Assembly (NCBI RefSeq): GCF_000964425.1
Contig: NZ_BANF01000039.1
Span: 1-64,000, forward strand
Origin: Komagataeibacter intermedius TF2
GTDB taxonomy: Bacteria > Pseudomonadota > Alphaproteobacteria > Acetobacterales > Acetobacteraceae
Direction of reading: 5' to 3'
DNA length: 64,000 bases
The position numbers and the translations under genes were made by a program. Below the pieces are notes generated by a model. It ran no database searches and was not told where the DNA came from. It was given only the letters and a program-made list of their open reading frames with translations. Of the stretch, positions 44,163-53,744 are shown piece by piece. Numbering within the stretch: the first letter of the stretch is position 1; each line of letters opens with the position of its first letter.

Positions 44163-44301
44163 TTGGCTTTCTCCCGCTGGACGCGGAAGCTGGGGAGATG
44201 TATGTGACGCGGCTTGCGCATAACCGCAATGCCCCGGATTGGCCAACAGGCCCACACTCCGGATATGCTGAAGCCCGAGCCATAATGGAGCCACTATTCC
44301 G

Positions 44302-45555
44302 ATGTCCCCTACCGTACCGCGGATCGTGATGAAATTCGGCGGCACGTCCGTCGCCGATCTTGACCGGATTCGTGCCGTCGCGGAAAAAGTCCGGAAACAG
44401 GTCGAGGCCGGGTGCGAGGTTGCCGTTGTCGTCTCCGCCATGTCCGGCGTGACCAACCGCCTTGTCGGCTACTGCCGCGATCTCTCGCCCCGACATGATG
44501 AACGCGAATACGACACCGTCGTTGCAACGGGGGAACAGGTCACCAGCGGCCTGCTGGCCATTGCGCTGCAGAATCTTGGCGTCAACGCCCGGTCATGGCT
44601 GGGCTGGCAGATCCCGCTGCGCACGGATGATGCGCATGGCAAGGCGCGCATCACCTCGATCGATGGCGCGAATCTGATCAGCAGCATGCAGGCGGGACAG
44701 GTGCCGGTCGTGGCGGGGTTCCAGGGGATCGGCCCTGACGGGCGGATCACGACGCTGGGCCGCGGGGGGTCCGATACCTCGGCCGTGGCGCTGGCGGCGG
44801 CCCTGAAGGCGGACCGGTGCGATATCTACACGGATGTGGACGGAATCTATACAACCGACCCCCGTATTGTTACCAAGGCACGGAAGCTGGACAAGATTAC
44901 CTATGAGGAAATGCTTGAGCTGGCGTCCGTAGGGGCCAAGGTGCTGCAGACCCGCAGCGTGGAACTGGCAATGAAGGAGCGCGTGCGGGTGCAGGTGCTG
45001 TCCAGTTTCACCGATGGTCCCGCACCGTCAGAGGGGCATCTGCCCGGTTCATTAGTCGTGGATGAGGACGAAATCGTGGAACAGGAACAGGTCGCCGGAA
45101 TTGCCTACTCCCGGGACGAGGCAAAGATTTCCGTCCGCCAGCTCCCTGACCGCCCGGGTATTGCGGCGGCGGTGTTCGGCCCGCTGGCCGATGCCAACGT
45201 GAACGTGGACATGATCGTCCAGAGCACGGGCGACGACGGGACGACCAACATGACATTCACGGTCGGCAAGACTGACCTGACGCGTGCGATTTCCGTCCTG
45301 GAAGCCAACCATGGCGCCACCCGGTACACCGAACTGCAGACCGATGACGACGTGGTGAAGATCAGCGTCGTGGGTGTTGGCATGCGTTCGCATGCGGGCG
45401 TGGCCAGCACGATGTTCCGCACGCTGGCCGAGCGCAACATCAACGTGCAGGTCATTTCCACCAGCGAGATCAAGGTCTCGGTGCTGATCGCGTCCGAATA
45501 TACCGAACTGGCGGTGCGCGCCCTGCACACCGCCTACGGTCTGGACGCGGCGTGA
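44302..45555 (+). CDS. lysC: Aspartokinase
   Basis: This 417-aa enzyme phosphorylates aspartate, the first step toward lysine, threonine and methionine. The kinase domain begins with VMKFGGTSVAD and includes VVSAMSGVTN, TTLGRGGSDTSAVALA (about residue 151) and DVDGIYTTDPRIV. Two ACT domains occupy about 265-417, with the effector helix PGIAAAVFGPLADANVNVDM and ISVVGVGMRSHAGVA, so feedback inhibition by lysine and/or threonine is expected. The stop overlaps the following GTG start. Confidence 0.96.
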   Translation: MSPTVPRIVMKFGGTSVADLDRIRAVAEKVRKQVEAGCEVAVVVSAMSGVTNRLVGYCRDLSPRHDEREYDTVVATGEQVTSGLLAIALQNLGVNARSWLGWQIPLRTDDAHGKARITSIDGANLISSMQAGQVPVVAGFQGIGPDGRITTLGRGGSDTSAVALAAALKADRCDIYTDVDGIYTTDPRIVTKARKLDKITYEEMLELASVGAKVLQTRSVELAMKERVRVQVLSSFTDGPAPSEGHLPGSLVVDEDEIVEQEQVAGIAYSRDEAKISVRQLPDRPGIAAAVFGPLADANVNVDMIVQSTGDDGTTNMTFTVGKTDLTRAISVLEANHGATRYTELQTDDDVVKISVVGVGMRSHAGVASTMFRTLAERNINVQVISTSEIKVSVLIASEYTELAVRALHTAYGLDAA

Positions 45556-46646
45556 GCACGGCACAGATGTCAGACGCCCCCGATACCGCCTCCGCCCTGA
45601 CGGACCCCACGCGCCGGGCGGAAGCCCGCGCCCGGCTTGACCGGCTGTGGGGACGTGGCGCACGCTTCCTTGGCAGCGAATACGCGCTGCTGGCGGGCGC
45701 CATGTCATGGGTCAGCGAACGCAACCTTGTATCCGCCATTTCCAATGCCGGCGGCTTTGGTGTTCTGGCCTGTGGCGCGATGGAACCTGCGCGCCTGGCC
45801 GAGGAAATCGCGGCGACGCAGGCGCTGACCACACGCCCGTTTGGCGTCAACCTGATCACCATGCACCCGCAGCTTGATGAACTTGTGCGCGTCTGCATCG
45901 ACGCGGGCATCACGCATGTGGTGCTGGCTGGCGGCATTCCCTCCGGCCCGGTCATCCGCGCCATCAAGGAAGGGGGCGCCAGGGTCATCGCCTTCGCGCC
46001 CGCGCTGGTCCTGGCCAAGCGGCTGGTGCGCCTTGGTGTCGATGCGCTGGTGATCGAGGGATCGGAAGCGGGAGGCCATGTCGGTCCGGTTTCGCTGACC
46101 GTGCTGGCGCAGGAAATCCTGCCCCATATCCATGACGTGCCGGTATTCGTCGCCGGCGGCCTGGGCCGGGGGGACGCGATCCTGTCCTATCTGGAACAGG
46201 GGGCTTCGGGCGCGCAGCTTGGCACGCGCTTTGCCGCGTCGCGTGAGAGCATCGCGCATGAAAACTTCAAGAAAGCCTTCATCCGCGCCAATGCGCGCGA
46301 TGCGGTTACGTCCGTGCAGCTTGATGAACGCTTTCCCGTCATACCGGTCCGCGGGCTGAACAACGCCGGCACGCGGCGTTTCGTGCAGCACCAGGCGGAA
46401 ACGCTGCGCCGTTTCCAGGCCGGTGAACTGACCAAGGAAGCGGCCCAGCTGGATATCGAACATTTCTGGGCTGGCGCGCTGCGCCGCGCCGTGGTGGATG
46501 GCGACGTGGAAAACGGTTCCGTCATGGCGGGGCAGTCGGTCGGCATGATCACGGGCGAGCAATCCGTCGGTGAGATCATCAAGGAACTGGTCGATCAGGC
46601 CATTGATGCCCTGATCCGTCAGGAGGAGAGGGCCCGCTACGGATGA
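45552..46646 (+). CDS. Nitronate monooxygenase family flavoprotein (2-nitropropane dioxygenase-like)
   Basis: This 364-aa TIM-barrel FMN protein has the NMO/FabK family motifs: AGAMSWVSERNLVSAISNAGGFG (about residues 48-70), VLAGG, EGSEAGGHVGP (about 175, family signature) and AGGLGRGDAILSYLEQGASGAQLGTRF (about 202-228). It could oxidise nitronates, reduce enoyl-ACP or act on another substrate; the family spans several activities. It starts at GTG overlapping the lysC stop, and its stop overlaps the rodZ start, so it is embedded in the operon. ATG 45567 is an alternative start. Confidence 0.87.
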   Translation: MSTAQMSDAPDTASALTDPTRRAEARARLDRLWGRGARFLGSEYALLAGAMSWVSERNLVSAISNAGGFGVLACGAMEPARLAEEIAATQALTTRPFGVNLITMHPQLDELVRVCIDAGITHVVLAGGIPSGPVIRAIKEGGARVIAFAPALVLAKRLVRLGVDALVIEGSEAGGHVGPVSLTVLAQEILPHIHDVPVFVAGGLGRGDAILSYLEQGASGAQLGTRFAASRESIAHENFKKAFIRANARDAVTSVQLDERFPVIPVRGLNNAGTRRFVQHQAETLRRFQAGELTKEAAQLDIEHFWAGALRRAVVDGDVENGSVMAGQSVGMITGEQSVGEIIKELVDQAIDALIRQEERARYG

Positions 46647-47797
46647 GCGACGGCAAACGCATTTTCCGCCCAAAACCCGCGTCGGGCACGACAGCCTCGG
46701 CACCCGGCACGACACCCATCGCATCGGTAGGGGACATATTGCGTGCACGACGCGAGGAACTGGGGTGGAAACTGCCCGATGTCGCGGCATGGCTGCGCAT
46801 CCGCCTGCCGTATCTGGAGGCGCTGGAAGCCGGTCGCCCCGGCGAACTGCCCGGCAGCGCCTATGCCGTAGGCTTCCTGCGCACCTATGCCAAGGCGCTG
46901 GGACTGGAGGCTGAACCGCTGGTCGAACGCTTCAAGGTCGAAAGCCGTGGCGCATTCACCCGCCGATCCGAACTGTCCTTTCCCGTGCCGCTGCCCGACC
47001 GGGGGCTGCCCATGGGGGTGCTGCTGTTATGCGGTATCGTCATTCTGGTGGGGGCCTATATCGGCTGGTACAGGCTGACCGGCACGGACGGGCTGGGCCA
47101 TGACCTTCCGGGCAAGCTGACCCTGCCAGGAATTTCTTCGTCATCCACCACGGCGTCGCCGCAGGTGGCATCCGTCCTGCCCCCCGCTGATGAACGGCCC
47201 GAACCCCCGCCACAACCGCTTCCCCAGCAGGAGCGCGACGCCCTGACCGGCACGCCTGCACCCGTGCAGCAGGCAGCACCGTCAATGCCCGAACCCGCCC
47301 CGGCGGCCCCCACGCAGCCACTGGAGAAAATGGGCGAGGACCGTAATGTACTGGCGCAGCAGGCCGCCGCAGCGGCACAGCCCGCGGCACCCACGGATGG
47401 CGTAACCCTGAACGCCACCGCCGCGACATGGGTGCAGGTCCGCAAACCCGGTGGGCCCGTGCTGTATGATCACGTCATGCAGCCCGGGGAAACATGGCAG
47501 ACGCCACAGGACCAGTCCGGCCTTGTGCTGACGGTTGGCAATGCGGGCGGCCTGACACTGGTCGCGGGCGGCGTCACGACACAGCCGCTGGGCCGGAATG
47601 GGGAAGTACGGCGTAACATTCCGCTCAGCCCCGCAGCCGTGGCGGACGGGTCGGTCATGCATGCCAGCCCGGCACCCGTCATCCACCCGTCCGCGCCGTC
47701 ATCCACGGCCAGTACGCAGGCCCCTGATTCACCATCCATAACGGGAAGTGGCAATAATCTTTCGCCGCCCCTCCCGCAGCACATCGATCCGGAGTAG
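46643..47797 (+). CDS. rodZ: RodZ-like helix-turn-helix membrane protein (DUF4115)
   Basis: This 384-aa protein has an N-terminal HTH_25 domain (about residues 29-95: VGDILRARREELGW, IRLPYLEALEAG, YAVGFLRTYAKALGL), one membrane helix (GVLLLCGIVILVGAYIGWY, about 124-142), a long Pro/Ala/Gln-rich periplasmic linker and a C-terminal DUF4115 domain (ATAATWVQVRKPGG). RodZ links MreB to the elongasome and sets cell shape. It overlaps the flavoprotein gene by four bases and precedes ispG, as in many alphaproteobacteria. Confidence 0.9.
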   Translation: MSDGKRIFRPKPASGTTASAPGTTPIASVGDILRARREELGWKLPDVAAWLRIRLPYLEALEAGRPGELPGSAYAVGFLRTYAKALGLEAEPLVERFKVESRGAFTRRSELSFPVPLPDRGLPMGVLLLCGIVILVGAYIGWYRLTGTDGLGHDLPGKLTLPGISSSSTTASPQVASVLPPADERPEPPPQPLPQQERDALTGTPAPVQQAAPSMPEPAPAAPTQPLEKMGEDRNVLAQQAAAAAQPAAPTDGVTLNATAATWVQVRKPGGPVLYDHVMQPGETWQTPQDQSGLVLTVGNAGGLTLVAGGVTTQPLGRNGEVRRNIPLSPAAVADGSVMHASPAPVIHPSAPSSTASTQAPDSPSITGSGNNLSPPLPQHIDPE

Positions 47798-47833
47798 AAT
47801 GGTCTCCATACGGCATGGTCCCCTGAGGGTCAC

Positions 47834-47852
47834 CATGCCGGAAACCGGCATG
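47834..47852. promoter_or_regulatory. Perfect inverted repeat between rodZ and ispG
   Basis: CATGCCGG (47834-47841) and CCGGCATG (47845-47852) form a perfect 8-bp inverted repeat around AAA, 37 bases after the rodZ stop and 79 before ispG. There is no T-run, so it may be an operator, an mRNA hairpin or a weak terminator. Confidence 0.45.
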
Positions 47853-47930
47853 TAACAGATCCACGGGCCGTGCCACGCCCCGCCACGGCGGGCCGGAGCA
47901 CAAACCGCCGCCTTATCTGGAGGGCACATA

Positions 47931-49091
47931 ATGAGCAGCTATCGTCCTTATCAGCACATCGAGCGCCGCAAGTCGCGGCAGATCCATGTCGGCAACGTGC
48001 CGGTCGGTGGTGACGCCCCGGTTTCGGTCCAGACCATGACCAACACCCTGACCACGGACGCCGAGGCCACGATCGCACAGATCCGCCGCGCCGAACTGGC
48101 GGGCGTGGACATCGTGCGCGTTTCCTGCCCCGATGAGGAAAGCACGAAGGCGCTGGCCGAAATCGTGCGCGAAGTGAACGTCCCCATCGTAGCGGACATC
48201 CACTTCCACTACAAACGCGCCATCGAGGCCGCAAAGGCCGGCGCGGCCTGCCTGCGCATCAACCCCGGCAACATCGGCAGCGCCGAGCGCGTGCGCGAGG
48301 TCGTGAACGCGGCAAAGGACCACAACTGTTCCATCCGCATCGGGGTCAACGCCGGTTCGCTGGAAAAGCACCTGCTGGAAAAATACGGCGAGCCGAACCC
48401 CGACGCGCTGGTGGAAAGCGCGCTGGAACACGCCAAGATCCTTGAAGATCATGATTTCCATGAATTCAAGATCAGCGTGAAGGCGTCGGATGTGTTCATG
48501 GCGGTCGCGGCCTACCAGCAGCTGGCCGATGTATGCGACCATCCGCTGCATATCGGCATTACCGAAGCGGGCAGCAAGCGCGCCGGCACGGTCAAGTCCT
48601 CCATCGGGCTGGGCAACCTGCTGTGGGCGGGCGTGGGTGACACCATGCGCGTTTCCCTGTCGGCAGAGCCGGAAGAGGAAGTGCTGGTCGGCTGGGATAT
48701 CCTGAAGTCGCTTGGCCTGCGCCACCGTGGCGTGAAAATCATTTCCTGCCCGTCCTGCGCACGTCAGGGCTTCAACGTGATCCAGACCGTGCAGACGCTG
48801 GAAGACCGGCTGGCGCACATCAAGACGCCCATGACGCTGTCGATCATCGGCTGCGTGGTCAATGGCCCTGGCGAGGCGCTGATGACCGATATCGGCGTGA
48901 CCGGCGGCGGCTCGGGCCGTCACATGGTCTATTCCGCGGGCAAGCAGGACCACACCATGCCGGCTGGCGACATGATCGAGCACATTGTCGATCTGGTCGA
49001 AAAGAAGGTGGCCACGCTGGAAGCAGCCGACGCCAACAACACCCCGGCTGAGGAAATGGCCCGCGAGGCCAGCATGTCCACCACGGACTGA
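47931..49091 (+). CDS. ispG: 4-hydroxy-3-methylbut-2-en-1-yl diphosphate synthase (flavodoxin)
   Basis: This 386-aa iron-sulfur enzyme catalyses the penultimate step of the MEP isoprenoid pathway. Motifs include [12 protein letters not shown] (about residues 32-43), [11 protein letters not shown] (about 86), LRINPGNIG (about 103), the [12 protein letters not shown] cluster-ligand segment (about 277) and [10 protein letters not shown] (about 305) with the third Cys. GGAGGGCAC precedes the ATG. It lies between rodZ and hisS. A GC-rich hairpin at 49099-49125 separates it from hisS. Confidence 0.97.
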   Translation: MSSYRPYQHIERRKSRQIHVGNVPVGGDAPVSVQTMTNTLTTDAEATIAQIRRAELAGVDIVRVSCPDEESTKALAEIVREVNVPIVADIHFHYKRAIEAAKAGAACLRINPGNIGSAERVREVVNAAKDHNCSIRIGVNAGSLEKHLLEKYGEPNPDALVESALEHAKILEDHDFHEFKISVKASDVFMAVAAYQQLADVCDHPLHIGITEAGSKRAGTVKSSIGLGNLLWAGVGDTMRVSLSAEPEEEVLVGWDILKSLGLRHRGVKIISCPSCARQGFNVIQTVQTLEDRLAHIKTPMTLSIIGCVVNGPGEALMTDIGVTGGGSGRHMVYSAGKQDHTMPAGDMIEHIVDLVEKKVATLEAADANNTPAEEMAREASMSTTD

Positions 49092-49098
49092 ATGATAC

Positions 49099-49125
49099 GC
49101 CGCGCGCCGTAAAATGGCGCGCGGC
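49099..49125 (+). terminator. Strong GC hairpin between ispG and hisS
   Basis: GCCGCGCGCC (49099-49108) pairs perfectly with GGCGCGCGGC (49116-49125) around a GTAAAAT loop, seven bases after the ispG stop. No T-run follows, so it may attenuate transcription or protect the upstream mRNA rather than fully terminate. Confidence 0.55.
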
Positions 49126-49180
49126 CTGACCGGCGGCCCACATGCAGGCAGGGCCGGATTGAATGCAGGAATATCGCGTA

Positions 49181-50437
49181 GTGAGCAGCTTACAACCCGT
49201 TCGCGGCACCCATGACCTGATTGGGGAGGACCGCAGGCGTTTCAACCATGTTGTGGAAACCGCGCGCCGAATTGTCAGCCTGTACGGGTTTGACGAATGG
49301 GCGACACCGGTTTTTGAAGACACACGGGTCTTTTCACGCTCGCTGGGCGATACATCCGATGTCGTCTCCAAGGAAATGTATACCTTCGAGGACCGGGGCG
49401 GCGAATCCCTGACCCTGCGCCCCGAGGGCACGGCCGCCATCTGCCGCGCGCTGGTCACCAACGGGCTGACACAGTCCCTGCCGCAGAAGGTGTTCTATGC
49501 CGGACCGATGTTCCGCTACGAACGCCCGCAGAAGGGACGCTATCGCCAGTTCCACCAGATCGGGGCGGAACTGCTGGGTGCTGCCGAACCTCTGGCCGAT
49601 GCCGAAGTCATCGCCATGGGGCGTGACGTGCTGCAGGGGCTTGGCATTGCGCATGACGTAGTGCTTGAACTCAACACACTGGGCGACATGGCCAGCCGCG
49701 ATGCGTGGCGCACCGCCCTGATCGCCTATTTCAGCGACCGGCGCGCTGACCTGTCGCCCGACAGCCAGGCCCGGCTGGACCGCAACCCGCTGCGTATCCT
49801 GGACAGCAAGGCGGCACAGGACCGCGCATTGCTGGCCGACGCCCCGATGATCGCCGATTTCCTGACGCCGGACGCACTGGCATTCTGGGACGACCTGCGC
49901 CGGACGCTGGATGTGATGGGCGTGCGCTTCCGTGAAAATCCGCGCATCGTACGTGGGCTGGATTATTACGGGCATACCGCCTTCGAATTCGTAACCGAGC
50001 GCCTTGGGGCGCAGGGTACCGTGCTGGCCGGTGGCCGGTATGATGGGCTGGTGGCCGAAATGGGTGGCCCGAAAACCCCCGCGATCGGCTGGGCTGGCGG
50101 GATCGAACGCCTGTCCATGCTGCTTGAAGACATTCCCGCCGATCCGCGCCCGGTTGCCGTCATTCCAATGGGGTCGGATGCGCAGGCTGCAGCCATAACC
50201 GTCCTACAGGCGGTGCGTGGGGCCGGCGTGCGGGCCGAAACATCCTATCGTGGCAACATGAAACGCCGGATGGAACGCGCCAACCGCATGAACGCCACCC
50301 ATGCCATCGTGATTGGCAGCGAGGAAATCGCGCGCGGCGTGGTGCAGGTCAAGGATCTGGACAGCGGGCAGCAGACCGAAGTGCCGATGGATGGCGTGGC
50401 GGCTTTCCTTGTGTCCGGAACACCCAAAAAGGCCTGA
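49181..50437 (+). CDS. hisS: Histidyl-tRNA synthetase
   Basis: This class II synthetase of about 418 aa charges tRNA-His. Motif 1 lies around [14 protein letters not shown]. Motif 2 is [20 protein letters not shown] (about 107-126), and the [12 protein letters not shown] block precedes it. The histidine-A loop is [14 protein letters not shown] (about 252), with a C-terminal anticodon-binding domain. GTG 49181 gives the family-typical [13 protein letters not shown] start with AGGA upstream; ATG 49163 would add six residues. prfA begins two bases after its stop. Confidence 0.95.
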   Translation: MSSLQPVRGTHDLIGEDRRRFNHVVETARRIVSLYGFDEWATPVFEDTRVFSRSLGDTSDVVSKEMYTFEDRGGESLTLRPEGTAAICRALVTNGLTQSLPQKVFYAGPMFRYERPQKGRYRQFHQIGAELLGAAEPLADAEVIAMGRDVLQGLGIAHDVVLELNTLGDMASRDAWRTALIAYFSDRRADLSPDSQARLDRNPLRILDSKAAQDRALLADAPMIADFLTPDALAFWDDLRRTLDVMGVRFRENPRIVRGLDYYGHTAFEFVTERLGAQGTVLAGGRYDGLVAEMGGPKTPAIGWAGGIERLSMLLEDIPADPRPVAVIPMGSDAQAAAITVLQAVRGAGVRAETSYRGNMKRRMERANRMNATHAIVIGSEEIARGVVQVKDLDSGQQTEVPMDGVAAFLVSGTPKKA

Positions 50438-50439
50438 TC

Positions 50440-51501
50440 GTGGCAAAGTTTGACGACCGTCTGGACCGCATTGTCGCCCGGTGCGAGGAACTGCAGGCCC
50501 TTCTGGCGGAAGGGATGTCGGGGTCCGATTTCAGCCAGGCCTCACGCGAATACGCGGAACTGGAGCCGATCGTCGCCCGCGTCAGCGCGCTGCGCACGGC
50601 GGAACAGGCGGAACATGACGCAACCCAGATGCTGGCCGATCCTGAACTGAAGGAACTGGCGGAAGCCGAACTGGAGACCCTGCGCAGGCAGATACCCGAA
50701 CTGCGTCATGACATCCGCCTTGCCATGCTGCCCCGCGACGAGGCGGACGAACGCAGCGCCATCCTGGAAATCCGTCCCGCAGCGGGCGGGGATGAAGCGG
50801 GACTGTTCGCGGCGGAACTGTTTGGCGCGTACCAGCGATATGCCGACCAGCGTGGCTGGCGGTTCGAGGTGCTGGAATATGATCAGTCCGAACTCGGTGG
50901 CCTGCGCGAAGGGATCGCGAGCATTACCGGGCGCGGCGTATTCGCGCGGCTGAAATACGAATCCGGCGTGCACCGTGTCCAGCGCGTGCCCGCGACCGAA
51001 AGCCAGGGCCGCATCCATACCTCCACCGTGACGGTTGCCGTCCTGCCCGAAGCGGAGGAGGTGGATGTGGAGGTGAACGAAACCGACCTGCGCATTGATG
51101 TCTACCGGGCGTCCGGGGCAGGGGGACAGCACGTCAACAAGACCGAAAGTGCCGTGCGCATCACCCATCTGCCCACCAATATCGTCGTGGCGATGCAGGA
51201 AGAAAAAAGCCAGCACAAGAATCGCGCCAAGGCGATGAAGATCCTGCGCGCGCGCCTGTATGAACGCAATCGCGCCGCAGCCCACGAAACCCGCGCCGCC
51301 GACCGCCGCGCGCAGGTTGGCACGGGCGACCGTTCGGAACGCATCCGTACCTACAATTTCCCGCAGGGGCGCGTCACCGACCACCGCATCGGGCTGACGC
51401 TGTACAAGATCGACCGGGTCATGGCGGGGGAACTGGATGAATTCGTCGATGCGCTGACGCAGGAAGAACAGGCAGCACTTCTTGCAGCAGATGACAGCTG
51501 A
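50440..51501 (+). CDS. prfA: Peptide chain release factor 1
   Basis: This 353-aa factor terminates translation at UAA and UAG. The GGQ peptidyl-hydrolase motif lies in [20 protein letters not shown] (about residues 226-245). The PAT-type decoding region in [18 protein letters not shown] (about 182) is present, and QRVPATE identifies RF1 rather than RF2. The start is GTG. It follows hisS by two bases. Its usual partner prmC lies downstream but is separated by a gene on the opposite strand. Confidence 0.96.
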   Translation: MAKFDDRLDRIVARCEELQALLAEGMSGSDFSQASREYAELEPIVARVSALRTAEQAEHDATQMLADPELKELAEAELETLRRQIPELRHDIRLAMLPRDEADERSAILEIRPAAGGDEAGLFAAELFGAYQRYADQRGWRFEVLEYDQSELGGLREGIASITGRGVFARLKYESGVHRVQRVPATESQGRIHTSTVTVAVLPEAEEVDVEVNETDLRIDVYRASGAGGQHVNKTESAVRITHLPTNIVVAMQEEKSQHKNRAKAMKILRARLYERNRAAAHETRAADRRAQVGTGDRSERIRTYNFPQGRVTDHRIGLTLYKIDRVMAGELDEFVDALTQEEQAALLAADDS

Positions 51502-51507
51502 ACATCC

Positions 51508-51972
51508 TTACGATGTTGGCGCGGCACACAGGCTGCTGCGGCCGGGATGGCGTTCAACCACATTCGGGTCATCCGGGTCGGCCAGATAGAATTCGGTAAA
51601 ATTCCGCGCGCCAAGGGCAACAAGATGATGGCCGTCGGGTTCATGCAGCACGCCTTCGCCACTGACCTGATGAATTTCAATCCTGCCCCCGGGACGGCGG
51701 ATCGTAATCTCGCCACACAGGGCGTAGCTGTGGTTTACACGGCTGACCGCTGTCTCCACATGGGCGGTCTGGCTGGTATGGTCGTGATCAAGGCGGAAGG
51801 TCGCGACAAGCTGTTCATCAACGTACAGACGCGAGATCTCGGAGACTTCCCCATCACCATACCCGTCCTCGACATCGAACGATCCCGCAAGGGCAGGCGT
51901 GGCAAAGCTGACGCACACCATGGTGGCCATAAGGATGTTTGTCAGGCGAAGTGGAAAGGCAGGCAGTTGCAT
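51508..51972 (-). CDS. Hypothetical exported protein
   Basis: This 154-aa protein is not recognised. It has a signal peptide (LRLTNILMATMVCVSFATPALAG) and a mature part of beta-strand character (ISRLYVDEQLVATFRLDHD, ALCGEITIRRPGGRIEIHQV) with two Cys that could pair. It lies antisense between prfA and prmC, genes that are normally adjacent, so it looks like an insertion into a conserved operon. It is 30 bases from the divergent prmC start. Confidence 0.7.
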   Translation of the reverse strand: MQLPAFPLRLTNILMATMVCVSFATPALAGSFDVEDGYGDGEVSEISRLYVDEQLVATFRLDHDHTSQTAHVETAVSRVNHSYALCGEITIRRPGGRIEIHQVSGEGVLHEPDGHHLVALGARNFTEFYLADPDDPNVVERHPGRSSLCAAPTS

Positions 51973-52002
51973 AATGCCCCAGTATGACGGAAATCGGCCA
52001 CG

Positions 52003-52866
52003 ATGAAAGATGCCATGACACAGGCACCCGTAAATTTACGCCATCTGCTATCCGACGCCACGGCCCGCCTGCGCGCCGCCGGGATTGAGGCCCCCCAGCG
52101 CGAAGCCCGGCTTCTGGCGGCCCATGCGGCGGACTCCGACCTTGCGGGACTGCTGCGCATCGATACGCTACCGCCCGCGGCCCATGCGGCCTTCGTGCAG
52201 ACCCTGCATCGCCGTCTGAACCATGAACCGATGGCCTATATTACCGGGCATACGGGGTTCTGGTCACTGGACATAGCGGTTTCGCCCGCGACGCTGATCC
52301 CGCGCGCGGATACTGAAACACTGGTGGAGGCCGTTCTGGACCATCTGCCGGACCGTAACGCCCCGCTGCGCGTGCTGGATATCGGGACCGGCACGGGCTG
52401 CCTGCTGCTGGCGGTACTGGCGGAATATCCGCGGGCCGTGGGAACGGGCACTGATCTTAACCCTGATGCCGCGCGCCTTGCCGCCCGTAACGCCACGCGC
52501 AACGGGCTTGCGGCCCGCGCGGCCATGCTGTGCTGCAACTGGGCCGATGGCATTACGGGGCCGTTCGACCTGATCCTGAGCAATCCACCCTATATTCCAC
52601 ATGCCGACCTGAACGGGCTTATGCCTGAAGTCGTGCGCCACGAACCGGCGCGTGCACTGGATGGCGGGGCCGACGGACTGGTCGCCTATCGCGCACTGTC
52701 CGCAATACTGCCTGACCTGCTGGCGCCCGACGGGATTGCGGTATTGGAACTGGGCATTGGCCAGGAGCACAACGTGCCTGCCATCATGCGCCAGCGCGGG
52801 CTGCATGTGCTGGAAATCCGCCCTGATCTGGGGGGAATAGGGCGGGCGCTGGTCGTGAAAAAATAA
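52003..52866 (+). CDS. prmC: Peptide chain release factor N5-glutamine methyltransferase
   Basis: This 287-aa enzyme methylates the Gln of the GGQ motif in RF1 and RF2. The N-terminal helical domain contains EAPQREARLLAAHA and EPMAYITGHTGFW. Then come motif I VLDIGTGTGCLLLAVL (about residue 125) and the catalytic NPPY in LSNPPYIPHADL (about 192). The start at 52003 has GGAAA upstream; Met 52015 is an alternative. Its substrate gene prfA lies just upstream beyond an antisense gene. Confidence 0.95.
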   Translation: MKDAMTQAPVNLRHLLSDATARLRAAGIEAPQREARLLAAHAADSDLAGLLRIDTLPPAAHAAFVQTLHRRLNHEPMAYITGHTGFWSLDIAVSPATLIPRADTETLVEAVLDHLPDRNAPLRVLDIGTGTGCLLLAVLAEYPRAVGTGTDLNPDAARLAARNATRNGLAARAAMLCCNWADGITGPFDLILSNPPYIPHADLNGLMPEVVRHEPARALDGGADGLVAYRALSAILPDLLAPDGIAVLELGIGQEHNVPAIMRQRGLHVLEIRPDLGGIGRALVVKK

Positions 52867-53133
52867 TTTGGCAGACAGAAACAGGCGGGCTATATTGCCA
52901 AGGCGCAGGGAACACGAACACCATACCCATTTTGCTGTTCCGTTTCCGCGCGGGCGATCCCGATTGCAAAACAGAAAAGCTGGCGTCATGAACCGGAATG
53001 GTTCCGCCATGCGCAGGGATCCGTGTCCGGTCTCGTACCGGACAACCACTATGGCAACAGACGGGACGGTCAGATCGTCCCACGGTCCAGGGCAGCGCCG
53101 GCGACCGGCAACAGGAAAGTGCTGCGACAGCTT

Positions 53134-53688
53134 ATGAACATGAAACGCATGCGAGGTCGTCACAATCGTTCGGGCGGCAGCAATGGCGGAAGCGTGCGCC
53201 ATAACAATGGCCAGATCCCGTTAAACCGCAACCATGTATTCGACAGCAACGGGCCTGACCTGCGTGTGCGCGGCACGGCGCAGCAACTGTTTGAGAAATA
53301 CCTGCAGCTGGGCCGTGATGCCAGCAGCACAGGTGACCGCGTGATGGCGGAAGCCTATTTCCAGCATGCCGAACATTACTTCCGCATTCTCAACGCCATG
53401 ACGCAGGCGGCACAGCAGAGCCAGCAGGAACGTCAGGAACGCATGGCCGCCCGCCAGCAGCGCCCCGCTGACAATCGCCAGCCCTCTGACGCCAGCAGCG
53501 AGGACGCGGCCGAACAGCCAGCCTCCCAGCCGCAGGCAGCCGAACCGGCGGAAACCGCCCCGCAGCCGACCGTAGCCAGCGAACCGGCACCAGCGCCAGC
53601 ACCGCGTGCGCCCCGCGCGCCGCGCCGTAACAGCCGTGCCAGACCGCCGGTTGAAAAGAAAGAAGAACTGGAATCCACCCCGTCCTGA
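53134..53688 (+). CDS. DUF4167 family protein
   Basis: This 184-aa protein has a basic N-terminus (MKRMRGRHNR) and the DUF4167 core NRNHVFDSNGPDLRVRGTAQ followed by QQLFEKYLQLGRDASSTGDRV and AYFQHAEHYFRILN (about residues 30-90). The rest is a low-complexity Gln/Ala/Pro tail ending in a basic patch. The domain is confined largely to alphaproteobacteria beside prmC; basic ends suggest RNA or nucleoprotein binding, but the function is unknown. A 267-bp gap upstream probably holds its promoter. A hairpin follows the stop. Confidence 0.88.
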   Translation: MNMKRMRGRHNRSGGSNGGSVRHNNGQIPLNRNHVFDSNGPDLRVRGTAQQLFEKYLQLGRDASSTGDRVMAEAYFQHAEHYFRILNAMTQAAQQSQQERQERMAARQQRPADNRQPSDASSEDAAEQPASQPQAAEPAETAPQPTVASEPAPAPAPRAPRAPRRNSRARPPVEKKEELESTPS

Positions 53689-53698
53689 ATGGGAACAA

Positions 53699-53722
53699 CC
53701 CCGTCCGCCTTGCCGGGCGGGG
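53699..53722. terminator. Hairpin between converging DUF4167 and winged-helix genes
   Basis: CCCCGTCC (53699-53706) pairs with GGGCGGGG (53715-53722), with one G-T pair, around an 8-base loop, 10 bases after the DUF4167 stop. A weak T-rich tract follows (CTTCGT). Confidence 0.55.
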
Positions 53723-53744
53723 CTTCGTGGGACGTCAGTCGCGA

